64,000 bases of DNA from Limnomonas spitsbergensis (GCA_037349105.1 JAYJMM010000116.1:2976001-3040000); one strand, 5' to 3'; positions 23,014 through 34,823 are shown, counted from the stretch's first letter. A program made the numbers and translations. The notes: generated from the letters alone by a model not told the origin.

Positions 23014-23242
23014 AATGCCAGCGGAGGAGCTGTTTGAAGACGCCTTAGAGCTCAGGGGAGGAGGAGGATATCGGACTGCGGCAGGCGCCTCTGCGGCTAA
23101 GAAGGAAATCGACGCCATTGCGATGGAACAGTGCGGAGTAGTTACAGGCAAAACATCACGGAAAAACACCAAGCAAAACCAACAGGAGCAAGAGCGAAGC
23201 CACCCACTGCGTATGCAGAAGCACTGCCTACCCCAAGCATGA
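23014..23242 (+). CDS. Small hypothetical protein or first exon
   Basis: The frame starts MPAEELFEDALELRGGGGYR and runs about 75 residues. It is acidic at first, then Lys/Gln-rich (KTSRKNTKQNQQEQERS). It runs into the start of the minisatellite that follows, so its last residues are probably not native. A TATA-like box lies just upstream and transposon-like terminal repeats lie about 400 bp further upstream, so it could be the start of a transposon-encoded protein cut by repeat expansion. I do not recognise the family and no splice donor was fixed. Confidence 0.3.
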
Positions 23243-24755
23243 GCTGCCTGCAGCCCTGCATGCTGCACCACCACACCCCTCTGACCCCTAGCAAGAACTG
23301 CCTGGATGCTGCACCACTGCACCCTTTCCCCCCTTATGCGCTGCTTGCGTCCGCACCCCTGCCCTCCTAAAGCACTGCTTGCACGCTGCACCACCACCCC
23401 CTGATGTGCTGCATGCATGCTATACCAGCCACCGCCCTCCTGCCCCCCCAATGCGCTGCTTGCGTGCTGCAACACCACCCATCTCTACCCCTTAATGGTC
23501 TGCTTACATGCTACACCACCGCCTCCCTGCCCCCCAAATGTGCTGCTTGCATGCTACACCACCGCCCTCCTGTCCCCCTAATACGCTGTTTGCGTGCTAC
23601 GCCACCGCCCCCTTGCTCCCGTAATGCAATGCTTGCATGCTACACCACCGCCCCCTTGCCACCCTAATGCGCTGCTGGCATTCTGCACCACCGCCCCCCA
23701 CCCTAAGGCGCTGCTTGCATGCTATACCACCGCCCCCTTGCCCCCCTAATGCGCTGCTTGGATTCTGCACCACCGCGCCCCACCCTAATGCGCTGCTTGC
23801 ATGATGCACCACTGCGGCCCCCCCTTATGTGCTGCTTGCATGCTATACCACCGCCCCCTTGCCCCCCTAATGCGCTGCTTGGATTCTGCATGCCCCCCTT
23901 ATGCGCTTCCTGCATGCCGCACCACCACATCCCCCCCCCTAATGTGCTTTATGCATAATGCACCACCGCAGCCCCCTTTAATGCGCTGCTTGCATGCTAC
24001 ACCACCTCCCCCCTACCCCCTTTAATGCGCTGCTTGCATGCTACACCACCGCCCTCCGGCCCCCCTAATGCGCTGTTTGCATGATGCATCACCGCCCCCT
24101 TGCCCCCTTAAATCGCAGCTTGCATGCTGCATCGCCGCCCCCTTGCCCCCCTAAAGCGCTGCTTGCATGCTGCACCACCGCCCCCTTGCCCCCCTATTGT
24201 GCTGCTTGCATGCTGCACCACCGCGCCCCACCCTAAGGCACTGCTCACATGCTACAGCACCGCCCCCCTGCCCTCCTAATGCGCTGCTTGCATGCTACAC
24301 CACCGCCCCCTTGCCCCCCTAATGCGCTGTTTGGATTCTTCATCACCGCGCCCCACCCTAATGCGCTGCTTGCATGATGCACCACCGCGGCCCCCTTTAA
24401 TGTGCTGCTTGCATGCTATACCACCGTCCCCTTGCCCCCCTAATGCGCTGCTTGCATGCTACACCACCGCCCCCTTGCCCCCCTAATGCGCTGCTTGGAT
24501 TCTGCACCACCGCACCCCACCTTGATGCGCTGCTTGCATGATGCACCACCGCAGACCCCCTAATGTGCTGCTTACATGCTACACCCTTGCTCTTTTCCCC
24601 CCTTATGCGCTGCTTGCATGCTACACCACCGCCCCCCTGCCCCCCTAATGTGCTGCTTGGATTCTGCACCAGCGCGCCCCCCCCCTTATGTGCTGCTTGC
24701 ATGATGCACCACCGCCCCCTTGCCCCCCTAAAGCGCTGCTTGCATGCTTCACACT
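23230..24755 (+). repeat. Minisatellite of about 43-bp units, about 36 copies
   Basis: Each unit reads approximately as CTAATGCGCTGCTTGCATGC, then a TACACCACCGCCCCCTTGCC-like C-rich half, with length varying from about 40 to 45 bp. Substitutions are frequent (GGATTCTG for CATGCTAC; ATGTGCTG for ATGCGCTG). Open frames on both strands are by-products of the repeat. Confidence 0.92.
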
Positions 24756-25275
24756 CCCCCCGTATGCAGCCCTCCCCCCCGTATGCAGCGCTCCCCCCGT
24801 ATGCAGCGCTCCTCCTTTATGCAGCCCTCCCCCCCTTTATGCAGCGCTCTCCCCGTATGCAGCGCTCCCCCCGTATGCAGCGCTCCCCCCGTATGCAGCC
24901 CTCCCCCTCGTATGCAGCGCTCCCCCCGCATGCAGCGCTCCCCCTTATGCAGCGCTCCCCCCGTATGCAGCGCTCCCCCTGTATGTTAAGTTTTTACAGT
25001 CCAACAGAGCTTCGCACTTGATGCACGGGAAATGTGCCCGACTGCCCGTAAACCGGTACAGGCACTTGATACACTAGGACAGAAAGCGAAAACCAGTGAC
25101 CCCCCTGGGCAAGCAACTAGCACACATCCACGACAGTGGCGTGGGAATGAACCCCATAGTGCAGAAGATAAGTCCCAGCCGTAAAAGATGATGTATGCTG
25201 CGCTCTCCCCGTATGCAGCGTCCCCCCGTATGCAGCGCCCCCCCCCGTGTGCAGCGCTCCCCCCCCCGTACGTAG
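24755..25275 (+). repeat. 16-18-bp minisatellite interrupted by an insertion
   Basis: The unit is CCCCCCGTATGCAGCGCT with small length changes. About fourteen units run from 24760 to 24984 and three or four more from 25198 to 25262. The gap is filled by the family-R element at 24986-25191, so the array pre-dates that insertion. Confidence 0.9.
24986..25191 (-). mobile_element. Family-R element inserted in a minisatellite
   Basis: On the minus strand this aligns with 648-908 and 30645-30862, including TCTTCTGCACTATGGGGTTC, the CCAGGGGGGTCACTGG block and TGTACCGGTTTAC. It is bracketed by TGTATG at 24980-24985 and 25192-25197, which may be a 6-bp target-site duplication, although GTATG is also part of the host repeat unit. 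The host array resumes directly afterwards, which sets the element's ends at about 206 bp. Confidence 0.7.
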
Positions 25276-25949
25276 CGGAATTGGGCAGCAGCTAGGGATG
25301 ACTAATTTTTTAATTGCCCCTGGTTTCCCAGCCAAAGACCGCTGCCCATCCTGCAAATACCTGGCAGACATGAGGCATCATGGCGCATGTCAAGTACTTC
25401 CTAGTGATGTGCAAGGAAGTACTTGATGCCAACACAGCTGACATTAGAGGACGGCGCAGCGATCAGCAGCGTGGCACATGACACTGCCAACGGTGCTGGG
25501 CTGAGGGACACGGTCAACATGTGGAGGCTGCGCTGCATGTGTGCTTTCAGTGCCCTAGCGCGTAAGATATACAGGCTGAGTCTGACCTTCGTGTTGTTTG
25601 GTGGGTGAACTTGCTATTCATTCTTTCCTGGTATGCCTTATCTCTTGACTTTCCTAGCTTACTTTTGGTTTGCCGACGAGGCCGAGCTGCATTTCAGCAT
25701 GGCCCAGAGGTGTACTGTCATTAACTACAAGTCCTCAGGGACAAGCACCTTGTCCGTGACTAGTTGTATTTGTTTTGCTGGGAGTTTCAATCATGACATG
25801 AACTGGGAAATATCCGTATGGTGTAATATGTGAATACGTCAATTGCTTCACAGCAATTAGCAATGATGCCTAGTACTGAACCAACAGCTTATATATGATT
25901 AATGCACTCCAGCTGATGCGAGTTTAGCACGACCAAACATTTCTTGTTT
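25276..25949. other. No gene seen; contains a retrotransposon tail
   Basis: A short tail ending GGCCCAGAGGTGTACTGTCATT lies at about 25660-25722, preceded by GAGGCCGAGCTGCATTTCAG. It belongs to the 3'-end family of the non-LTR element. Nothing else is recognisable. Confidence 0.45.
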
Positions 25950-26612
25950 GGGTGCCATTGTTTCGTTACACAGTCCGGACCTTGCTCAAAGCCCACCCAA
26001 GAGGCCTGGCCGAGGCAAATCAGGCCCAGTTGGTCCACTAAATAGTATGAGACACAATCTATAGCACACGCAAGGCATCATGACTCAATTTCGAGCATCC
26101 GACTGTAAACACATATGTCACCATGCCAGGTTTTGGTGTCCGGACCACGCTTAAAGCCCACTTGAGAGGCTTAGGCGAGGCACATCAAGCCCATAGCAGG
26201 TCCATCAAACAGTCTGAAACCAAGTCTACAGCACACACAAGGCATCACGACCCAATTTCCAGCATCAAAATGATCGAAAAAAGTCACCAGGCCAGGTTTT
26301 GGTGTCCTGACCACGCTTGAAGCCCACCCGAGAGGCCTAGCCGAAGCACATCAAGCCCAAAGTAGGTCCACCAATTAGCCTGAATTTACTTGTCCAGCAC
26401 AAACTAGGCATTATGGCCCATTTTCCAACATCGAAATGATTAAATAAGTCACCATGCCAGATTTTGATGTCCGGACCACGCTCAAAGCCCACTCGAGAGG
26501 CCTAGGCCAAGCACATCAAGCCCAAAGTAGGTCCACCAAATACTCTGAAATTAAATCTACATCACACAAGGTATCATGACCCAATTTCAAGCATCAAAAT
26601 AGTCAAAAAGAA
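25950..26612 (+). repeat. Four tandem copies of a unit of about 164 bp
   Basis: The landmark GTCCGGACC (GTCCTGACC in one copy) recurs at about 25975, 26139, 26307 and 26470. In each copy it is followed by GCTCAAAGCCCAC, GAGAGGC, AAGCCCA, a GGTCCACCAAAT-like word and a CATCA or GGCAT..GACCCAATTT tail. Copies are about 80-90% alike by eye. The length suits a satellite unit. Confidence 0.85.
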
Positions 26613-26714
26613 CAGGACACCGCACGCAGGGTTAAAAATAACGGGTGCACCGCACGCAGGGGTGGCTTGTACATTCTTTTTGGTTTCGGATCCATTATGT
26701 TTTGTGGTACTTCG

Positions 26715-26742
26715 AGAATGCCTGGCTCGTTCCAGGCATTCT
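26715..26742 (+). other. Perfect 11-bp stem-loop
   Basis: AGAATGCCTGG, a 6-nt spacer and CCAGGCATTCT form a perfect inverted repeat. It sits in AT-richer sequence downstream of the 164-bp tandem array. Its role is unknown; a transcript end of a repeat element is possible. Confidence 0.6.
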
Positions 26743-27799
26743 TCTCTTCTTACTCAAGTAAAAACGAAGTTGAATCACCCTGCTTTTAATCTGTTCTGGG
26801 ACTAATCGTCCACCTGTGATATGTCGGCCCCTTATCAAGGCCAGGAAACTACACTGATCGGAGATCTCTAGTTAACTACTTAACTCTACACTGATCCTTT
26901 CGCTCTAAGCCCACCTCATCCAGTATCAGGACCTGGCAGCTACACTGTGAGAATATATCTAGTTAACACTACACATATTCACTATCTCTAGCTTCAGCAC
27001 CTCTACTCCATCGCTCATTCTTCTTGCTCTCTCGCTTGATAACTCTACACTGCGAGCTCTCAGCTCAATCTCTGGAACTTAAGTCGACACTGCAAGCTGC
27101 TTCCCCAGCCTTTCCTGGCTACCAAGTCGACCATCCGATCCATCGTTTGATCTTCCTCATCAAGAGTCGTTCATTCAGCTCTGCATTCTTCTTCACTTCG
27201 GGCTGTTTCGTCCACAAGTCCAATCCAGACCGCCTCAATCTGGCAACTGTCGACCTCAGTGCATTAGTCTCCTCAAGGGTCGACTTCAATTCGTAACTTC
27301 TGTCAACAGTAAGGGAAGAATCATCAAAGGTTAGTGCAGTAACCCGAGGATTAAGTCGAGGATAATCTGGTGCCAGCCAGATGATCGCTCCTGCACATCA
27401 GGTTACCCTTGGTAAAGGGCTCCTAGCACTCCTGCGCAGTGATACTTCAAGGTCACTGGTACCTCGTGACAAGGGTAGCGTGGGAGGGGACTTGGTCATA
27501 GGCAGCGTGGGAGGAGACTTGGTCATGGCTGACATGGGGCCTTGTGACCTCAGCAGCATCATCTCAAGAGTAGAAGACAAACACTCAGTGAGCTAAGCGC
27601 ACCAGCTTATTACGCGCGCCATGAAGCAACCCAACCAGAACCCCTTCCCACAAAGCCAGCGTTCATCTAACGCTACCATTACCAGAGAGATCTCCTAGGG
27701 CGCTTTACGCCACCCTAGGCTTCACCAGCCCAACTAGGGACCAAGATTGGTGGCCAGCACCCTGTAGCTGGCACCCTTGCCAGCTCTAGATTGCAGTAT
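26743..27799. other. Unassigned sequence left of the LINE insertion
   Basis: The stretch 26870-27130 contains repeated TAGTTAAC, CTACACTG and CTCGCT-type words and several GTCGAC words, which could be part of a retroelement leader or LTR. A short open frame at 27381-27596 (+) has a Gly/Asp-rich internal duplication (GSVGGDLVM). No protein family is visible. Confidence 0.35.
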
Positions 27800-27813
27800 A
27801 CTCTTAGCAGAGC

Positions 27814-29144
27814 CTACGAGCCTACCCGTCACAGAGGTTAAGGCACTCGTTGACGCAGCCTACGAGCAAGCACGGCTGGACGCAAGCGGCGGTGGGGACC
27901 CCAGGGACCCTACCACCGAGCACAGATCTGCGGCGACCCACGGCGCCAGGTTCCAGTCCACGGCAGGTGCCGTGCTGGCGCAAGCCAAGAGCCGCAATAG
28001 CCTAAGGGAGTGTACTTGTGTGCGCATATATTTGCGACTGCAGCTCGGCGCGATCAGCACGGCTGATACCAGAGGACGGCGCAATGGTCAGCGGCGAGAG
28101 GCACGCTGCTGCCAGCGGTGTTGGGCACGGGGGGATAGCGAGCAGGTGGAGGATGCGCTACATGTGAACTTCTAGTTGCCCTCGTGTCAAGGAGCAGTTA
28201 CGGGAGCGGGGGTAGGCAGGTCCTCCAGGCGCTGCCACTAACTTCCACCAGCTGTACCAGCCTGAGCAGGGGTGGGATGCACTTGCTGTTTGGACTGTGC
28301 TGTGGGCATTGTTGAGGGTTAGTCTACAGGGATTCTGAGGCGCCGGTGTCGTTTGCCTTTCCGGCCTTCCCTTTTGGTCCTTTCTTTTTGTTGTTGTTTG
28401 CCCCCTTTTAATCTCTTCTCTTCTCCCTTCTCATCAGTGGGGCGCCCTCGCGGCCAAGCAGGGGTGGGACACGCTTGCTTTTGTGGACTTTTTCCTCCTC
28501 AGAGGCTTTGTTGAGGGCTAGTCTCTAGTGAAACTCAGGTGTCGGACTTGGTCTTCACTGCCTCCCCGGCCTCTCCTTTTGTTCCTTTCCCCCCCTCTTC
28601 CTTTTAGTGTCTTCTTTTCTCCCTTATGAACAGTTGGGCGCCCACGCGGCCGAGCTTTGAGCGGGCCCAGAGGTGTAACGTCATTGACATAGGAGGATGG
28701 CATGGCTGCACCATGGCCCAGGCTGTGCATGGTAGCTGGAATTGAGCATAGTCATTCCCTACCAGCCCCACGTGGCCGAGCGTTCAGCAGGGCCCAGCGG
28801 GTATGCACTGTTCTAAACATGATCTGGACATGATCATTTTTTTGTTGTTTTGTTGTTTGCCCCCTCTTTAGTTTCTTCTCTTCTCCCTTCTGATCAGTGG
28901 GGCGCCCTCGCGGCCAAGTAGGGGTGGGAGAACGCTTGCTTTTGTGGCCATTTTTTTAGAGGCTTTGTTCATGGCTACTCTCTAGTGGAGCTCAGGTGTC
29001 CGACTTGGTATTTTTTGCCTTCCCGGCCTCTCCTTTTGTTCCTTTCCCCCCCTTATTTCTTTTAGTTTCTTCTTTTCTCCCTTCTGAACAGTTGGGCGCC
29101 CACGCGGCCGAGCTTTGAGCGGGCCCAGAGGTATAACGTTATTG
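27814..29144 (+). mobile_element. 5'-truncated non-LTR retrotransposon with 14-bp TSD
   Basis: The segment is flanked by exact copies of ACTCTTAGCAGAGC at 27800-27813 and 29145-29158. Its left part encodes the C-terminal region of the element's reverse-transcriptase protein (PVTEVKALVDAAYEQARLDA, then RCCQRCWARGDSEQVEDALH), with frame breaks. The rest is the 3' untranslated region, in which a module of about 290-300 bp occurs twice (about 28390-28685 and 28850-29144). Each module ends in CCAGAGGTRTAACGTYATTG. The presence of two complete 3' ends within one TSD pair suggests either a nested insertion or a tandem 3' UTR. There is no poly(A). Confidence 0.9.
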
Positions 29145-29158
29145 ACTCTTAGCAGAGC

Positions 29159-30644
29159 GCTTACTTACAGCACTTGAGTAGCATTTCTTACTCATACGAC
29201 TGGATCTCTTTCAACAGATCTACAGTCTTCCAAGCATCCTTTACAGATCTCTATCATTAGATATATCGTCTTTACATTACACTTGTATACCTAATCAGGT
29301 ACACCAGTATTTATTTGCCCCGGTGCAAGCCCTTTGGGCGTTACAGTACATCGTTTCAAACATAGCTACTGAGTTATCAGGCGACAAGAACCGTATAATC
29401 CGCAGTTTCAGTCGCGGAGTCTCATAGCCCCAGTCACGGAGCCTCCGAGCTACAAGTGGCCGCACAACATCTCGACTTTCCGGGACGTCGGTGCTGAGGT
29501 AGAGTTCCCGTACATAGTTTTGTAGGGCCTGCCGGGACCTTGTTCCCCCCAAAGTGCCACCGGCCTTCATACTTTGTTCCTTAAAAATGAACAGGCTTCC
29601 TAGTGTAAGAATACACTGTCTAGCTCTATGAGTTCCCAGACCCACCTTACCCTACAGCCAGTACTTTCAATTCAGTCGAGTCTAGATATGCAAGAAGCAG
29701 AGATAGCATAAGTTCAAGCAACGGAGCAGCACTCATTGAGTAACTTTTCACGCATCGCACACTTTGTACACAGACTTCAAAACAAAGTTCACTCAAACTT
29801 TCTTGTTTCCTTCTCAATTTTCCTAGGAGGCGTCCAACCGAACTCTTCTGCAGGGACACAGGGAACGGGTTACGGTATCATGTTCCGTTACGATATGGGC
29901 CTTTGGCCCGATACGGGATTCAATACGACCTCTCCCCCCCAAAACCCACATTTGAGGTGGAGGTGCCATGGCCCATGCCAGCCCCCATGCAATCTTGCAT
30001 GGCCCCCAAGTAACCCCTAAGGGTCAGCATGTATGCATGCAGATTGACCATGCAGAATGCTAGTTTAAGCAGACAATCATCCGGGCAATGATGGATATTT
30101 AACTCCTAATTTCACCCAGTCTTTATGAGCACTAGCACATCCCCTCTCAGTTGAGTACTTGAGTCGGTTCCTCTTGCTCTCACTCTCCCACCTCATGATC
30201 TGTTTCATCTGACTAGCTGAGCAGCTGAGCTGCAGGCTTCAATTCCGTGATCTCCTGAAGTGCTAGTTCATCGGAAGGTTAACATAAGAGACGGATGAAG
30301 GATCCCCAAGCGTTAAACGGGTGTATTATCCACGAAATTTCGAACGGGCTGTCCGAACATGACTTGCGTCTGTTCCCTACAATCTGTGCTCACAAACTCA
30401 CAATGCCATTGCAAATCATAAGCATATTTTTTGCGCGATGCATCGCTGCAAATGTGCAATGCACGAGGTGCTGGGCTTATCACTAGCGATGGTCGTGTCG
30501 CTGTGTGGAATCTCAGCGCGGTCATTCCACACGTACTCGAGAAGTGCGCAATTTTCAGTCGGTGCACCGTAGTGGACCGTAACGATACGTTACGTTACGG
30601 GATTTTTGGCCCATACGGGCCGTATCCTGTGTCCCTGCTCTTTT
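29159..30644. other. No supported gene
   Basis: An open frame of 116 codons lies on the minus strand at 29645-29295 (RSRQALQNYVRELYLSTD...), and a second at 29859-29647. I found no family, splice junctions or start context for either. The TSD shows that this sequence was contiguous with 27.3-27.8 kb before the retrotransposon inserted. Confidence 0.35.
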
Positions 30645-30862
30645 GCACCCACGTCATCTTTTATGGCTGGGGCAAATCTTCTGCACTATGGGGTTCATCA
30701 TACGCTGCTGCTCGGTAATTGTGTGTTGGTTGCTTGTCCAGGGGGGTCACTGGTTTTCGCTTGTTGTCCTAGCATATTTAGTGTTTGTACCGGTTTACAG
30801 GCACAAGTCCCATGCATCAAATGTGACGCCCCTTTGGACAGTGAAAACTTCGCAAAACTTCA
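30645..30862 (+). repeat. Dispersed repeat family R, copy 3
   Basis: It matches the copies at 648-908 and 24986-25191, including AATCTTCTGCACTATGGGG, CCAGGGGGGTCACTGGTTTT, TACCGGTTTACAGGCAC and a CATCAAATGTGACGC block. No target-site duplication was recognised. Confidence 0.75.
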
Positions 30863-31719
30863 CAGCACAGAAAGAAGCAACGGTCTATACATGCAAGTCC
30901 GTTGGCCTTGTTGCAGCTCTCGTACAAGCAAGCAACCTCCGGTGCCGATCTTGACTCCCACCCTGTCAACCCACTCAGAAGATTTAGCGAGCACCCCCCT
31001 TGGCATCAGTCCAAAAAGTGACATTTTGAAGGGACAAAGTGGTTATAGCCTGATCAGGTAGTGTCATCAAGTCCCTGTTTTGGGCCCACTCTGACTTTGA
31101 TTTATTTTTGAAATCCACTCTGCCTTATAAACCTGTAGTGCATCCTAGCAGCAACCTTCAGCTTGAAAGTCTGTTCCAAATATAGATCTTGCAAACTCCG
31201 GTCGTGGCACCACCAGGCTCGATTTGCGTAGAAAATTTGAAGATCACATGTAAAGTAATCAACCCAGGTGACGTATGTGCTAGTCCGGCACGCATAGGAG
31301 AGCTAGGAGGCGGCAGAAAAAGTAAGCAGACTGGGACATGCATACCCAGATCAGTCTTGCCAGGGCTGGGAAAAGGGAGCTCTCCATGATCAGTGCAGCA
31401 CAACGGCCTGCCCCTCCCAACAATACACATGTCATATGGACAGCCCTGACACTAAGAATCAAGATAGCATGATACCGCACATGCTTATCATGACTGGACA
31501 ACCAATACCGGTATAGCATGATATGGCACAATACGGCATAGGTTCCGCCGCATTGTGTCACCCTGCTAAGCATGGCTGCTGCTCCTACCCGCCATGTTGC
31601 TACAAGTCAAGCTGCATGACCCAGGCATCAAAGCGCTTGACAATGCCCGCCATGACCCTCCCCTCTGCCCTCTGCCCTAATCTCCTCCACCTTCGCCTGC
31701 ATAATCATAGTGGCTATGC
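30863..31719. other. No gene seen
   Basis: Unique sequence with short unrelated open frames. Repeated GATAGCATGATA and GGTATAGCATGATA words occur at 31462-31540. Confidence 0.4.
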
Positions 31720-32100
31720 TCCCGCATCAATTCTCGCACTCAGGCCAGCCAACGACACGAGCGGGAGGCTCAACCGCATCTCTATGCGGTGCAGCACATG
31801 TGCAGCCCTCTGCCCTTATCCCGCTCGAGGGCCACTTCCCACTGTTCTGACAGACGGAACATGCAAACCTCGCGGCGCAGCTCACGGTTACCTCCTTGGC
31901 CTCCTCCATGTCGCTCCTCTCGAAATGCGCCTGCTGGTTGTTGCACTTGAGACCCTCCGCTCAAGCCCCCAGAAACGGAAGCACATGTTGGTGTGTGCCT
32001 CATTTAGCTCATCCACACATTCATGAGTTGTGCGCTCTCATCTTGCACCTGGGCAAGCCACTTGTTGTGAAAGCCTGGATCGAAAAAGTGCAATGAGCTG
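31720..32100 (-). pseudogene. Decayed coding fragment, coiled-coil-like
   Basis: On the minus strand, protein-like segments follow one another in different frames: KWLAQVQDESAQLMN, ECVDELNEAHTNMCFRFWGLE, CNNQQAHFERSDMEEAKE, then RELRREVCMFRLSEQWEVAL. The charged heptad-like composition carried across frame changes suggests a former coiled-coil gene with small indels, or exons with unrecognised short introns. I cannot name a family. Confidence 0.25.
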
Positions 32101-34102
32101 AGATGAGGATATGGACAACATGCAGAAGCTCTTGAGATTAAAGCAGGGCCCAGTGACAGGCCTACCGTCAATGCTGCAACTGAGACTGGACGTGCAACAA
32201 CTCTTTGGCTGACTGAGGCTGAGCTGACCAAGACGGCAGACGGGGTTAAAGGCTTATCAAGAAGCAAAGCAAGAGCAAGGGCGGGGGCGAGGGGAGGGCT
32301 GTGTGTGTGTGGGGGGGGGGGGCAAAATGGTGGGACCTAAATGGTGGGGCCCCAGCACCGGGGATTCGTGTCCACTCAAGACTCAGTGCCTAAAGCCAAG
32401 AGGGGCCGGGGCTGGGGGAGGGGCAGGGCAGCAGAGGTGGCGCATGTTGAGGCTGTTGAGTCTGAGGCTGAGGCTGTAAATTCTGAGGCTGATGAGGAGG
32501 AGGGCCTCGAGGCGGATGAGGAGGGGAAGAAATCAATCCGACGAGGAGGAATTTGGGGGAGACAGACCTCCCAAGATGAGCCGCGCATGCCGAGCGCTCA
32601 GACGGTCTAACACACGGCACTAACACGGTGGCAATGTTGGCTGATGTTGACTGTCGTTCCAATGACTGCTTGGTTTGCTTTTACAGGAAACTGACAAAGC
32701 CAAGCAAAGAAATGGGTTAAATTAAAATTCGGGCTTTCAAGGGCGATTGATTTCAAATATGAATCGGTATGCATTTAAGCAATTCAATGATTAAACCTTA
32801 ATGAACTTATGCGGTTGTATAATTACACACCAGGCTCAATGAATGGGTTCAGAACAAGCGATAAGTATCGAGTTGACATCGCTGACCAAGGTGTTTCCTT
32901 TCCTAAGTGAGGGGCTCACCGGTACTGGTAGTTGGTAATAACGACGTATATTCAACCACCTGTTGCGTGCCTGCGTGTGATTAACTTTTATAAAATGCGG
33001 CAGTGTTATTACGACTACCGTGGATTTGATTTGCCTTCCCTCGGCTATGAAACAACAATGTCTTTTTAAGCTACCCTTAGGGAAAATGATCGACAAAAAC
33101 TCTTAATTTCCGACCGAAAACTGGCGTTGGCAATCGATAAATAGTACGGTAAATCAATGCATCCCTCAACTTTAAACAACGTTAATTATGAGGGAAGGCA
33201 AAGCAAATCCATAGTATGGTTGATGTCCCTTAAAAGCAGCCAATCTTTAACGCACTTGCTATTCGTTAGCCCTCAAAAATGACGGCATTACAAAACAAGT
33301 GTGGCTACATTACTTCAAGTGCCTTATTGATTGGCTGAAATTGAACACATAAGTCTCCTTGATATCACGTTTCGCCTGAAACCACTTGGGTAACATGAAC
33401 AATTGAAGCCCCGCACGCTCTGAGTCAGGGATGGCTCGTACTAACCGAGTTGTACACGGCAGATCCCTAAGAATTGGGAAGCCACATCTTCATTACCGAA
33501 ATCATAGTGACCTCACCATTCAGAGATGTGTTGACAAACCAATCAAATCAATGCCATAGGTCATCAGTCTAGATGATAAAGACCCGGCCCAAAGGTTTGA
33601 AACACTTGCATTCGCTAGCTCGCAGCTTTCGAGTAAAACCATATTATATGGTCATCATTAGTTTATTCAACGAATTATGTTCCAAAACCTCAGGGGCTGC
33701 TGAAAAAGATTGTTACCAAGGGCTTAATGCATGCTGAAACTCACTTATGAGAACTAACTCAGCCACAAACTAGATGACATCCAAGCATCGCCTAATTGAA
33801 CCTTGTATAACATTTTAATCCTTAGACAAACAACTATCAGTGCGGACGAACCATGTATGTTGCTTTAACCCTCATGCACTAGTCACTATCATGTTGCCCT
33901 TCCTCCACCTTGCTCAGCTTGTCTTGCTCCCCCCTCCCCGCTCAGTCTCCCTAGCATTTTCATAACAAGCAAGAAAGCTGCATGTTGGCATTTCCATAAG
34001 CTACAGTCAAGAAACTACATACGGTACCCAAATTTTCCCGCATGGTATGGCACTCACTTGTTCATGATTTCATGAATGTGTGTATGTTGTTCAGGTCCTT
34101 CG
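32101..34102. other. Mostly non-coding, AT-richer
   Basis: A G-run and (GT)n tract at about 32299-32322 precede an acidic open frame at 32341-32610 (+) rich in Glu/Ala (EAVESEAEAVNSEADEEE) that I cannot assign. From 32.7 to 34.0 kb the sequence is AT-rich with no recognisable exon. Confidence 0.35.
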
Positions 34103-34606
34103 GCCACAACGGAGTTTCTAGGCCATGCCGCTGCTGCTCTTGGTCGCGAGGAGCGCCTGGCCTTTGCTCTGCAACTGATGCAGGCCAAGCGGTTGCAAGC
34201 GCGCATGCCTTCGGGCAAGAAGGAATAGAAGCCCTGGACCAAGGCCAAAAGTGATTTCAACAGCATCGTCAAAATCAACAACAAAGACATCAACACTGTC
34301 GTCAACAAGAAGCCGCCTGTCCTCCTCCCCGCCTCTGATCATATGGTCGTTGAGGACATGATGGTGCGCTCCATCTCAGAGGATATGGCTTCCTCAGCCG
34401 GGAGCACTTCTTTTTTTACGACCCTGCCTGAGCAGCTGCCAGCGATGCTCGGCTACAAAGGGCTCACCTTCGACAATGTCCAACTGGTAGTGGACATCAC
34501 TGCCCTAGCCGCCGCCGCTGAGCCGCGACCGCATTATGATGCTGCTCAGTTTCCATCGTCAGAACCGTTGGAAGTGTTGTCTACCGCCTCTCTTCCTCCG
34601 CCGTGA
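34103..34606 (+). pseudogene. Unknown coding segment broken by one stop
   Basis: After an acceptor-like TTGTTCAG, one frame reads SATTEFLGHAAAALGREERL through RMPSGKKE and meets TAG at 34226-34228. It then continues in the same frame as KPWTKAKSDFNSIVKINNKD and on to LGYKGLTFDNVQLVVDITAL, ending at 34606. The composition on both sides of the stop looks protein-like. It could be an exon of a decayed transposon gene. No family recognised. Confidence 0.3.
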
Positions 34607-34823
34607 CTGACTCAAGTGAGTGTGTTACGGGGATAGCCTCCCAGAGGCTGACAGTGGACACAGTGCGGTTGACAATGTAGTAGCAGGCTGCCCCAATATA
34701 AAGGCTCCCACCACACTAATTTTGGCAGAAGTGATCTGTCAATCTGTGAGAGTATCGTTTCGTATGTTGTGCTGACAAAAGACATGTATGGTGAGGTAAT
34801 GCATGAATGTGGAGAGCTATTTT

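Noticed and set aside
23230..24760. Resemblance to a CRISPR array (regular units of about 43 bp)
   Set aside because: There are no unique spacers between constant repeats; the whole unit varies gradually, as in a minisatellite, and the context is eukaryotic.
29295..29859. Minus-strand open frames as a gene adjacent to the LINE
   Set aside because: They show no recognised family, no phase-compatible exons and no start context; listed only as unassigned sequence.
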